64,000 nucleotides of DNA from Struthio camelus. Its lineage: Eukaryota; Chordata; Aves; Struthioniformes; Struthionidae. Both the position numbers and the translations under genes were made by a program. The stretch's first letter is position 1, and every line of letters starts with the position of its first letter. Under the pieces are notes generated by a model. That model did not search any database. It saw only the letters and a program-made list of their open reading frames with translations, and was not told the DNA's origin. The DNA lies in contig NC_090981.1 in assembly GCF_040807025.1 (NCBI RefSeq), positions 41,333,817-41,397,816 on the forward strand, in the 5' to 3' direction. Below are positions 1-11,169 of the stretch, in pieces.

Positions 1-985
1 GTGACACATTGGCAACATTTTTTAAAGCAAATCACTAATTTAGAAAATCTGCTATGTGTTTGTACTATTATTAAGTGTTTTCTCAATGCAGAAATCAAAA
101 GTACTGGGGCAAAACAATTTAATAACCTGCAAATGGGAATTTTATATTACCATTCAGAGCACCAGTTTTTATTTCAAATTCTCTATTAAAACAACAAAAC
201 TTGCTTGAACTAATTCATACAAACCCAGTAACGAATCGGGCTGTTGAAGCTTTACAAAAAATAAGCTTTGTAGAGGCTATGTACATTCTAATGTATACTA
301 TACACTTTTGCAGATGAGATTTCCATTGTTAGCACTAAGCACGTGCTGTACTGTAGATCTGATTGGAAGAGTACGTACGGCTCTTAATTTGCTAATCTTT
401 TTGAATGGTGAAAATAACGTTTCTAACTCATATAAAATGGTACAGTCTTTAGTGGAATCTTAATTGTAATCTGCTTTGCAATCAAACTGTGTTTAACATG
501 ACAACATTTTATTACTGAAAACTCAAAACTATATTATTGTTTCTAATCAAGTATTACTTTCATTTCTAAGTTAAATGAAGTAGTTATGTTTCAGCACTTT
601 TAAACTAGCCTTCATTCAGGTGATTAAACATACATTTGCATTGGGTGCAGGTTACAATTTTGAAGCCATACAAGTTTATATAGACTTTTTGTAAAGAAAC
701 TCAAAAAAATGTAAAAAGTACATGTAGCTATCCGATGAAAAAAACGTATGTAGCAAGCTGGTTCTTGCTTGTGTATACAGCAAAATCCTTTGTAGCTGCC
801 TCCTCTTAAGAACATTAATTTGTAAACACAACTCTAAAGGATCTGAATTTTTATGGATTGTTACTACGTCAGACTGTAAATGAGAACATTCAAGTTTATC
901 TTACAAAAATTGTAAATACTTCTGATTTTTCATAAAATGTAAATTTTAAAGAATTTTGCACCCATAATAAACATGTAATATATAA
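1..985 (+). other. Putative tail of a 3' UTR (probably FCHO2)
   Basis: AT-rich, stop-filled sequence ending in a canonical AATAAA at 966-971. No credible coding frame is present; the 62-codon frame at the left edge resembles no protein I know. The stretch looks like the distal part of a plus-strand 3' UTR. The FCHO2 assignment is inference only: FCHO2 lies immediately upstream of TMEM171 in the same orientation in human, and TMEM171 is the next gene here. The coding part of FCHO2 would lie to the left of the window. Confidence 0.42.
966..971 (+). terminator. Poly(A) signal AATAAA of the left-edge transcript
   Basis: Canonical AATAAA hexamer followed by an AT-rich stretch. It probably ends the transcript whose 3' UTR fills the left edge; cleavage would fall around 985-995. 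Confidence 0.45.
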
Positions 986-1605
986 TTTAAATTCTGATTT
1001 ATACTGCTTATACTTTTGAAATCAGTGCCACAGAACTTCCAAGCAATAAGATAATAGCACAAAACTATTCCTGTATTGAATATTTTTTTAAGCGCTCATT
1101 GATTTGCAAATGAAAAGTGGTGGTAGAGATAAGATGAATTGTTTCATATATTTTAAAAGTACCACAGAAGATCAGTGGGAAGACAATTTCTGCAAAGAAA
1201 GACTTGCATCTTGACTAAACTAGTATGCCTAACTAGTAAGTTAAATTAGACAAACCTGCAGATTCGTTTATCAGAAAAATCTTGACTTTGTAGACATAAG
1301 TTAGCTTCTATCTGCTTTCTCTAAATTTCATAGTGCTATGAAATGCTATATATTCCCTAACTAACTTTATAAGTGCATATCTGTTTTACAAACAGGAAAA
1401 AATTATTAGCAAGATTAAATTCTTTCTTATTCCTTATGTTCCATCAGTCCAAAAAGAGTGAATTATTGAAGTACTACTTTGACAGTCCATGCTAAAAGTG
1501 TCAGCCTAGAGTATGCCTTCCAAGCTGCAGGCACAGAAACAAAAGTTGAAATTGGACAAATACGTAATTGAACCAGTTCACTTCCCACTAACCCCACAGA
1601 CTCTA

Positions 1606-1639
1606 CAGTTTAATAAGTAAGTCATAACTTATTAAACTG
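1606..1639. repeat. Perfect inverted repeat, 13-bp arms, 8-bp loop
   Basis: The arm CAGTTTAATAAGT (1606-1618) is followed, after the 8 bases AAGTCATA, by its exact reverse complement at 1627-1639. No transposon coding sequence flanks it. It could be a short hairpin in an RNA, the remains of a palindromic element, or chance. Confidence 0.8.
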
Positions 1640-2554
1640 ATTTTCTCAGCTGGCTGAGTATCATTTCACTAAGTACCATTCTTGTCATGCTAGAAAGTAA
1701 TAGTCCAAGGCTTTGAGTATTGTCTTCAACTGTATGGCAGGAATGAAGAACATGAGAAGTGCCCAACTGCGTCTGACCAAAGACTGCCCCTAGCTCAGGA
1801 CACTATCTCAGCAATGGCAGAAGACCCCGCAAGAGGAGCTCACCTCATCACCGGCCGTAGTCCATTTTCCCTCCCCTCACCCAGCATCCTTGGTTATTGG
1901 TTGGGGATGTAAGAGGGTAGGGCTCTGCTCAGGCCTTAACTTAGAGCCTGCTGTGCATATTTTGGTCATACTAACCCAGAGATCACAGCTCAGGCACCCA
2001 AGGAACACTTGACCTTTGTTACTGAAAGCCAGTGCCCATGCACCACTTACTTGCAGCTACTATAAACTGGATTCATACTGCTCCAGCAGGTCTGTCATTA
2101 TCTGAGTAGATTATCAGTTAGCTTTTCAGGGATAATCAACTACCTCTACCACTGCCAAATAATACTTACTTATGTAGGGTATTTGAAGGAGCTAAAATAT
2201 TTGATTATCAACTTGAACAGCGTGGGAGTAACAAATGTGGTGCGTTTTGTCATCTGACTAGAAAGAAAGGTCGTGCAGCATCCCAGAAAGCATTGCATTT
2301 CAAGTCTTGCATGTCTGAGAGGCTTAAGATAGGCATCTCAATATCTGTGTGTACTTTTTGTTTTCTTGGAATTGCTTAGCTAATTGGTTTCCATTTCAGC
2401 TATCAATCATGAAAGGGCAATTTTACTTTAGAGCATGCAAGAAAAAGGTAACTCGGGAATCCTCCAAGGCTAGACTAAGCCAAAAACAAGTCAAGATACT
2501 AAAGCAGCAAATAAGCAATTAAACTGTGTGATGCTCTTGACTGCACTGATTACT

Positions 2555-2577
2555 GGGGGGGGGTGGGGTGGGGTGGG
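2555..2577 (+). repeat. G-rich tract with quadruplex potential
   Basis: G9-T-G4-T-G4-T-G3: four runs of at least three G separated by single T. This meets the usual pattern for an intramolecular G-quadruplex with one-base loops. Confidence 0.7.
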
Positions 2578-3649
2578 TGTCTTAATTGAAAACTCGAAGC
2601 TTATCCTCAACTCTTTACATGTTATTTCACTGATTTCTTCTCAAACACAATCTGACCTCCATGTTTACTGACGTACTGATGAAGTTCTCCCTTAGTCAAT
2701 ACCAATAGAAACCACAGTCTTTAAAGAATAATCTTAGAAACACAAGGTGTCTCTTCTGGATTCCTTATTAAACACTTACTTAATACATAAAGTCTGCCTT
2801 CGCTCTCTCTACTGTCACTTCATTTTGAATCCATGCATATTTGTTTCTTTCCATTTTTAAATCTGGGATGGCTATTTTAATTATAATAACCTAAAACATT
2901 ATTTTTATTTGTCATTGGCCTAGTTGTGTTTATTGTGTTCTGTGACTCAAACTTATTTTCATTCCTAAAACATTCATTTGAAAACCAGGTTAATAAGAGC
3001 AAGATCCCTCCCACATAAGTCATGCCATAAGTCATGGCAACCTCACCATCCAACTTTTTTCTCTTAGCATCCCCCAATCTCCCTTTGAATCTACCTTCTA
3101 GAAAACATGACTCAGGAAAGGTGTGCTTCTGTAAGTATTTAACACTCAACTCTCCCATAAATGACTTAGAAGTTAAAAAAAAAAAAAAGAAAACCACACA
3201 AACAAGGTGATGAGACACTAAAGCTATTCTTTTGTTCCCAATAGCTAAAAATCAACATCTTTCTTTATTAAACTGTGGGAGAAGCAGTGTATCTTCACTT
3301 GCAGGAATTGCTGCTCTGTCCATGCGGTTGTGAGCTGGGCCTTAGCATTACTGCATGAGCTGTGCTGATTGAGTGTGGGGGTGCACAGTTCACCTAAGCA
3401 TCCTTCTTTGCTACCAAGCAACAATGAGTTTCCTCAAGGGAAAAGCAGGGAACCTGTATCCCCATTTCCCTGATCAGTTAACATTTAACATTTCTGGATT
3501 GCTCAAGGTTGCAGCTCCTCCAGCTGGGGATCTGCTGATCCCCAGCAGATGCCACACAGAGATGTACTAGAATTCAGATCATGCATTTGGCAAATAGCAC
3601 CTCCAGCCTTTCCTCCTAAAGGAGCATCCAACTTAAAATAGGCTTTCAA

Positions 3650-3708
3650 TGACACTGTAGGATCAGATGATCCCCAGAGGTGCTTTCCAACCCCAACTAT
3701 CCTATGAC
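3650..3708 (+). mobile_element. CR1 LINE 3'-end fragment
   Basis: Contains the conserved CR1 3'-terminal block: GATGATCcCCAGAGG, then CTTTCCAACCCCAAC, ending in a degenerate copy of the CR1 terminal octamer (CCTATGAC). Only about 60 bp remain, as is typical of severely 5'-truncated CR1 insertions. Divergence suggests an old copy. Confidence 0.75.
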
Positions 3709-6700
3709 ATGTTTTTTGTCAAGAAGTCTCAGGAAGCAGTTTGTTTACATGCTGTTCAGTCAGCAACCATTCAGTCTCTTAGTTGTCACAAGTTACAAAT
3801 AAGCTTTCCAAAAATGTCACATCTTTCTTAATGTGATGACTCTAACCTTGGCTGCAATTTTGAACAAAAACCATACAGAGTTTTACCCTCAAGGAGTCAT
3901 TCCCAACCCAAGCAAACACAAACTCAGATATACCTCCTATTCAAGTCATCAGTAAAGGTAAATACACAGTTGTACCAAAAAATAGCAGTAGTTTCCAGAA
4001 GACGTGTTCACTACTTCACTATTATGCGCTGTAGTCTACCAGCCATTATTTCAGGGTCTGGATCTAATCTTAAGGCCCTGTCCCTATGTCTAGCAGTACC
4101 AATAGCTGGCCAATTATGTCCTCTTAACAGAAGCTGAGCCAATGCAATATACATGTTTAGCTTGTTTGACCACAAGACAGATTTCTACATCAGTCTTGTA
4201 AAACCTAACTGGAAACAATTTGTAGTTTTCTGTTGCAATATTCAAACCCTAGTGCTGGCTTCTATTTCTTTTTTCTGGAACGGAGAGAACAATATTTTAG
4301 GAAACTTGGTTAGTGTTCATAGTGTATAGCAGTATCTGCCCATCACCAGTCTGTCCAGTTCAAAGACAGATTATCCAATTGCATTAAAATTCTTGGTAAG
4401 GCTCTTCTAAACATTTTCCCTTAGATAAAGGTCTTCTATTCTCTAAGACTTGCTAAAGGATTCTGTAGTTGCCTCTGGATTTCCACTGTGAATCTTCAGC
4501 AATGCATTCTTCATTTCTCTCCCCACAAGGTAGGATTTTTGTTGTTACTGCTGCCATTAGATAGATAGATATATTTAAAGACTAAGCATGAATCATATGT
4601 TTACAACAGATATACAACCAGATCTAACCATAAGTTGTCAAATAATGATTCAGATGAATGTTAGAGCGCATCCGGTACATCTTTCACTGTTCTTCCCAAA
4701 CTTCACTGATTCTGCAGAGAATACTCTCAATATCTTGTGTGCACTCCACTGGCACCTCTGGAACCCAACTGTGGTAACTGTAGCAATAAGGGCAAGGCAA
4801 GGAATATGTTAAACACAGATGTGGTAATATTTCTGAGCTGAATAAACTGGTGTTTAAACTGAATAAGCTACCATCTTTCCAGAACTCGGACAATCAGGTT
4901 TTGTGTTTGTATCAGAAACGCACAGGGCTGCTGGTAAGGACCATAATCCAGCTGCTTACAGTTTGCTTAAATCTCTACTTAGATACCATTAACACTTGAG
5001 TCCTCTGTTCTCAGCCATACCTAATCTTGGAGGCTCCCTTCCATCTGTCAGTTTCTTGAGTTCAGGTTTATCAGAGCATGATTTCTGAATAGCAGCTGTT
5101 GGCTGTACTGCAGAACTAAGCATCAGCGATAACCAAGTCACCATTACTTGATTGCATCTGTTGTTCATAACCAGGTTCAAGCAAATAATATGGGCAGCTG
5201 ATTCTTCAAAAGGTCAACTCTTAGATTTTCTGGATGCTTTTAAAGCAACAATCTCATGATTGAGAGGACTAACACTAATTAAAAACAATCAATCTGGATT
5301 TGGCTATAGCTTCATGAAGGACCAGTTGAACAGCCCAATATTGCCAAAAGGTGAAAGCCATGCTCTTCCTCTTTACCCCATCACCCTGCCTTAACCTCGT
5401 ACCAGCACCACCATGCACTATATCTTTCTATGAGTCAACTTAACTCACCAACCTGACATAAATCCAACCTAGGAAAAAAAAAGATTTTTGCTGGGTTAGC
5501 CAACTGCACCAGCTTGCAGCAAGGTCTGGCAAACACCAGACACCGAAACTCCCTAAGAGCAGAGAAGGGCTAGGGAATGAGATGTCCCCCTTTTGGCAGC
5601 AACACATCATAAGCCTGGCTCAGCTCTTCATTTAAAAAAAAAAAAAAAAAAAACCACCCACAGCCAGCTCATATTATAGTCTTTTTCAAGAAAATCTTTC
5701 ATTATATAACTAACTCATAAACTGTAAAAGATTGATGAGAGAAGCAAATAAACATGGGGGTAAGGAGGTCCATGGTAGCTACAACTGCACATGATAAAAA
5801 GGAGTTTGTTAGGAGCAAAACAAAACAGAAAACTAACTTCCACTCTGTTATCGAACCCCTACAAGTTGGAAATGCCAGAATCAATAATCATACAACAAAA
5901 AGGAAGAAAGGAAAAGCGTTCAATAAATATTTTCTCGCATTTGTTAAAGAACATTTAGATTATGTAGTCACATGGTAAAAATGCTTTGCATTCCGACACT
6001 ATCTAAGAGAGATATTAAAACATCATCTACTAAAGCTAAATATTTTTAAACCAGCAGATCAGATAAACAACATCCAAGAGTTAAAGTTGGATAAGCCATA
6101 GTACAGACCATTAATTTTTATTTCAGTGAGTCTTAAAATGCTGGGAGGTAGTAGAAGATTGAAAGAAAGCTAAGACTACACTATTACAAACAAAAAAAAT
6201 AATGGTGACAATCCAAATAATTAGGATATAGAACTTGGCAAGAAAAGTATTTACAGTTAAGATAATTAACATCAGTCATGGATGTACTGAATATAGGCCT
6301 TATACTAATTCAAACTTATGATGAGGTTAAAAATCTGAATTATAAGAGTAATAGGGTCAAAGGAAAGAAGACCTCTGTAAGATACTTAATTTAGTAGTAC
6401 ACAACACTTTGGTTTTTAACTAGAAGAATAGAAGAATATGACAGATTAAAAACTTGAGTCTTAAGAGGTAACTAAACAGGGAGTCAACCTCACTGCATGG
6501 GGTGCATTTCTGATTGAGTCCTGCAGGCTTCATACTGTTTAATATTATTTTAGCAATTACCTGGAAGTTAAAAACCTAAAGGTCTGCAGGTGACAAAAAA
6601 CTGGAGAAGAAATAAATAAACTAGATGTCCTGTACAAACAGTTTGGACCATTTGCTCATCACCCAAAGTGGTCTGGAAGAGACTTCAGGATTAAATGTAA

Positions 6701-6764
6701 AAACAAAATGACCTCTTGCCTTGGGATAACTATATCATTACTAGCAGAAGACTTTCTACTTCAT
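3709..6764. other. Intergenic, no gene seen
   Basis: AT-rich non-coding sequence. A run of 20 A at 5634-5653 is the only striking simple repeat. Short open frames here are of chance length and show no domains. Confidence 0.6.
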
Positions 6765-6905
6765 TTCACTCAAAGCAGGGTCTGTCTCAAAGTGAAGTCA
6801 CACTGCTCAGGCCCTTGTCTAGTCGAGACAAATACACCCAAGGATGGAGATTCCACAACCTCCCTGGGCAACTCGGCCCATTGTTTACCTACCCTTACCA
6901 TGATC
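6765..6905 (-). mobile_element. Old CR1 LINE fragment
   Basis: Around 6835-6872 the plus strand reads AAGGATGGAGATTCCACAACC followed by TCCCTGGGCAAC, the reverse complement of the CR1 3' region that is also present in the clearer copies at 8254 and 8745. Boundaries are approximate because the flanks have drifted. It is inserted on the minus strand, like its two larger neighbours. Confidence 0.6.
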
Positions 6906-8253
6906 TCCTCCCCCTCCTTTTTTAAAATGTCCAATTACTTCAATTTAAATAAAAAATATATATATGCTCACTACTTAGGAAATAGTAAATACCTACTTAA
7001 GGGCACACTGCCTTCTCGCTCTCTTTTTCCTTCCAGAAGGACAGATAATCAAACACAAAATAAGATTTATTTTTTTAAGATGAAAAAAATCCATCCTAAC
7101 ACTTTACAACTGGGAAGGACTTAAAATTGTGGTCAGTCATCTGCTGAGCATAAGCTCTCAGCATAACACTGCAATTATCTCATGGCACAGACTGTTCATG
7201 GCTCCCAAGGCTGAAACACACTTCCTCTTCCCTAGTATGGAGGGTTCACTTACAATAGGAAAAACTCTACCAGAAGTTTGGATGTGCCATGTGTAGTTTC
7301 CTTATGGACAGCTAGCCCAAAAAAGTGCTCTCTCACACGAGCTCCTAAAGAATACATTGGCATTCCAGACTTTCCATCAGTTCACTGAACATACCCTTAA
7401 CTACAATTTTCACCTTATTCCTTCCCCCCACTTTCTTCACACCCACCTGACTGAAGCTCCATTCCTCAGGATCTTCCTTTGATTTTTTTCCTCTAATGAC
7501 AGAGCCAAGTCCCTGAAGAAACCTTAACTTTACTCTCTTGACTTAAATGGAATGGCAATTTAAGCCTTTTGTTTTCATTTACCCCTTTCCACCTCTATGA
7601 AATTGAATTTCTGGCATCTTATTGCTTCAGCTAGAATGACTGGGGAAAACTTAGGCGACTGCGACTGACTTGCCCATACAAAAGAGTTTTGGAAGCAAGG
7701 TTTACTTCAAATTGACCACAAGTTTCTTCCAAAAGGTAATTTCTAAGTTTCACTTAGTCCAAACTGCCTCTCCTACATCCTTTCCAAAGTCTTGTTCATC
7801 CACAGCAGAATCAACACTGTCTACCCTATACATTAACCTGCTTAGACTTTTTTATTTGGACAGAATATATTTCTATTTATCTATTTTGCTTTATCCAAGG
7901 ATCTTCCTGTGATCTCCACTCAACTTTCCCTGCTGTCTTAGTGGCTGTGTCAGACACTGCCTGTCCCTTAGAGAAAAAGAAGCCATCTGATATGATTCAA
8001 ACACCCATAATGCGGGCCCAAGTCAAACATTCTTATCCCTTAGAGCTATGCCCACAAAGTAGACCTAAATACTATACACTACAGTAAACATAAGTACTGT
8101 GCAGACAAGATACAACCCTTGGCAGAGCAGTCTTCTAGTTACGTTTTTCTTATGTTTCTGCAATCTTTATCCAGATAATCCAAGGCCCTGCTTGGAGTCA
8201 CCCTCAGTGTGAAGAGGCCTATAGGATGTATCTCAGAAGAAAAACATCACCAA
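6906..8253. other. Intergenic, no gene seen
   Basis: Non-coding sequence between CR1 copies. No coding frame of convincing length or similarity and no simple repeat of note. Confidence 0.55.
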
Positions 8254-8465
8254 TATCACACAGAATCACACAGAATGGTTGAGGTTGGAAGGGACCTCTG
8301 GAGATCATCTAGTCCAACCTCCCTGCTCAAGCAGGGTCGTCTACAGCATATTTCCCAGGATCGCATCCAGACAGGTTTGGAATATCTCCAGGGAAGGAGA
8401 CTCCACAACCTCTCTGGGCAACCTGTATGCAGAGGGTGCAGAGATTTTCTTCATGACAAATACCC
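8254..8465 (-). mobile_element. CR1 LINE 3'-end fragment
   Basis: The left boundary carries the CR1 terminal microsatellite in reverse (two CACAGAAT units at 8258-8275), followed by GGTTGAGGTTGGAAGGGACC and the conserved block running to CTCTGGGCAACCTG near 8421. The element therefore lies on the minus strand with its 3' end at 8254. Its 5' side fades out after about 200 bp. Confidence 0.88.
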
Positions 8466-8744
8466 CAGCCCTCTTCCCTTCTCTCTCAGAAATTACCTCT
8501 GACTAGAAGCTTCCTGAATAAACAAGGGAAGCCTGAGTTTGAGAGAGCAGCCTGTGGTACAGCATAGCAGTTTAACTCACATGTGACATGGGAAGACAAG
8601 TGGCTTACCTGTGTGGCAACAGCATCCCACAGGTACCTTTAGAGTTAGAAAACCTTTCAGCTTCAGTGCCTGAATACATACATGCACAAGCATGCACATA
8701 CGATACTCACAAGAATCAGTAATCTGCCTTTTTTCTGTGATAAT

Positions 8745-10215
8745 CACCGAATCACAGAATGGTTGAGGTTGAAAGGGGCCGCTGGAGATCATCTCGTCCA
8801 ACCTCCCTGCTTAAGCAGGGCCACCTAGAGCACATTGCCCCAGGACTGTGTCCAGACGGCTTTTGAATTTCTCCAGGGAAGGAGTCTCCACAACCTTTCT
8901 GGGTAACCTGTTCCAGTGCTCTGTCACCCTCCCAGGAAAGAAGTTTTTCCTCATGTTCAGATCGAACTGCCTGTGTTTCAGTTTGTGCCCGTTGCCTCTC
9001 GTCCTGTCACTGGGCACCACTGAAAACAGTCTGGCCCCATCCTCTTGACATGCCCCCTTCAGATACTTGTACACATTGATGAGATCCCCCCTCAGTCTTC
9101 TCTTCTCCAAGCTGAACAGGCCCAGCTCCCTCAGCCTTTCCTCATAGGAGAGATGCTCCAATCCCCTAATCATCTTAGCAGCCCTTTGCTAGACTCACTC
9201 CAGGAGCTCCATGTCTCTCTTGTCCTGGGGAGCCCAGAATTGGACAGAGCACTCCAGGTGAGGCCTCACCAGGGCTGAGGAGAGGGGGAAGATCACCTCC
9301 CTTGATCCACTGGCAACACTCTGCCTAATGCACCCCAGGAGACCATTGGCCTTCTTGGCCACAAGGGCATGGCTCATGGTCAACTTGTTATCCACTAGGA
9401 CTCCCAGGTCCTTCCCTGCAGAGCTGCCTTCCAGCAGGTCAGCCCCCAGCCTGTACTGGTGCATGGGGTTATTCCTCCCCAGGTGCAGGACCCTGCACTT
9501 GCCTTTGTTGAACTTCAGGAGGTTCCTCTCTGACCATCTCTCCAGCCTGCCCAGGTCCCTCTGAATGGCAGCACAGCCCTCTGACGTGTCAGCCACTCCT
9601 CCCAGTTTTGTATCATCAGCAAACTTGCTGAGGAGGCACTCTGTGCCTTCCTCCAGGTCAGTGACGAACAAGTTGAACAACATGGGACCCAGTATTGACC
9701 CCTGGGGGACATCGCTAGGTCCAGGACTCCAACTAGGCTCTGTGCCACTGATCGCAACCCTCTGAGCTCTGCCATCCAGACAGTTCTCAATCCACCTCAC
9801 CAAACACTCACCCAATCCGCCATTCCTGATGTTGCCTATGAGGATGTGATGGGAGACAGGGTCAAAAGCCTTGCTGGAGTCCAGACAGACAACATCCACT
9901 GCTCTCCCCTCATCTATCCAGCCAGTTGTCCCATCACAGAAGGCTATGAGGTTGGTTAAGCATGATTTCCTTTTGGTGAATCCATGCTGACTACTCCTGA
10001 TCACTTTGTCCTCCACATGTTTAGAGATGACCTCCAGAACAAGCTGCTCCATCACCTTTCCAGGGACGGAGGTGAGGCTGACAGGCCTGTAGTTCCCTGG
10101 GTCCTTCTTCTTGCCCTTTTTGAAGACTGGGGTGATGTTTGCTTTCTTCCAGTCCTCAGGCCTCTCTCCTAATTGCCATGACCTTTCAAAGATGATCGAA
10201 AGCAGCCTAATGATG
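8745..10215 (-). mobile_element. 5'-truncated CR1 LINE, about 1.47 kb
   Basis: A long minus-strand CR1. The 3' end at 8745 shows the terminal octamer-like ATTCTGTG (as CACAGAAT on the plus strand), then the short 3' UTR and the C-terminal part of ORF2. The right side ends inside the reverse-transcriptase domain near 10215, so everything upstream (endonuclease domain, ORF1, 5' UTR) is missing. The copy is well preserved compared with the fragments at 3650, 6765 and 8254, and so is probably the youngest of the four. Confidence 0.93.
8811..10215 (-). pseudogene. CR1 ORF2 reverse-transcriptase remnant
   Basis: Reverse transcriptase of a non-LTR retrotransposon. The open part at 9195-10215 contains, in order, the RT motifs PGNYRPVSLTS, the catalytic-Asp region (VVCLDSSKAFD), VPQGSILGP and the catalytic FADDTKLGG box, then the thumb region. 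Reading continues in the same frame to 8811 with the conserved C-terminal region ([12 protein letters not shown], then [11 protein letters not shown]). Only two nonsense codons, TGA at 9195-9197 and TAG at 9189-9191, interrupt it; both are explicable by single C-to-T changes. The N-terminal endonuclease is absent through 5' truncation. Non-functional fossil; no host role implied. Confidence 0.92.
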
Positions 10216-11129
10216 AATTCCCCAGTACACAAGAACAAATTTTTAGACTGCACAGAAGCAAATTCTCATTACCTATAAGCAAGCAGCCCCTCCCCCCACC
10301 TCCCCCCAAAATATCAGCTTAGGGTCTTTTTCAAGGACCATCACTAAAAAAAAAATTAATAATAATAATCCATACATTTATGATCATGTGTGACAGTACT
10401 GGCCATGATTAAACTGATGCTCCCTGTTTTGTTTTTTTCTAAACCACACGCACTAAAAGGCAAAATACACAGGAGCAGACATTAAAGATGTTTTAATATT
10501 ACCCCATTTAACTAACTTTAAAGCCAATACACAGAGTATTAACAAAAGCCACTGGATTTCCAAAATCACTAGAACAGGATACCCATGATGCGAGTCTGTT
10601 TTAGACTATCAGAGTCCAAGGAGCGACTTCATCATAGTTGATAAGAACGTATGATGTGGCAACAGGAATCTTACTTTAAGAGAAAGGTGAAATGAGCCTG
10701 GGTATGACTAACAGGGGTTATGGTGGATTCTCCAGCTAGTTGACTTTTTAGACTGCCTGAATTTCTAAGATATATATTCTAATTTAAAGAGGATTCTTAA
10801 GAACTTCCTAAGTACTAACAGCTGGAAGCACGAAGACCCTCTATAATCATTAACTGTAGTGACTTGCATCCAAAGATTCAATTTTCTATTTAATCATACT
10901 TAAAAGTGTCTCTCCAAAATGCTCAGGATTAGATTAAAAAAGGGGTAGTCACGAAAACAACTCAAGAAAATCTTATTCAAAAGATAAGTCAAAAGATGGT
11001 GTCTCTTTCAAATAAGCTCACATGCTACATTTCTGGCAGCAGCTCAACCTTTTCTTTGAATTACCCCCACTGCTGTGCTAGCTGGGTTCCTAAGAGAAAC
11101 TTCACTCTAACTGCGGGGAAGAGGGGAGA

Positions 11130-11169
11130 AGCAGTAATAACCTGATTCAACAGCAGTAATAACCTGATT
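11130..11169. repeat. Direct duplication of 18 bp, period 22
   Basis: AGCAGTAATAACCTGATT occurs at 11130-11147 and again, unchanged, at 11152-11169. Perfect identity suggests a recent slippage or microduplication. Confidence 0.85.

Larger units (their letters stand above)
986..3649. other. Intergenic, no gene seen
   Basis: AT-rich DNA with very few CpG (I count 3 in 2041-2340). It contains a perfect short hairpin at 1606-1639 and a G-rich tract at 2555-2577. The minus-strand frame at 2877-3218 has no recognisable domain and includes an encoded poly-A run, so I do not call it a gene. Confidence 0.6.
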
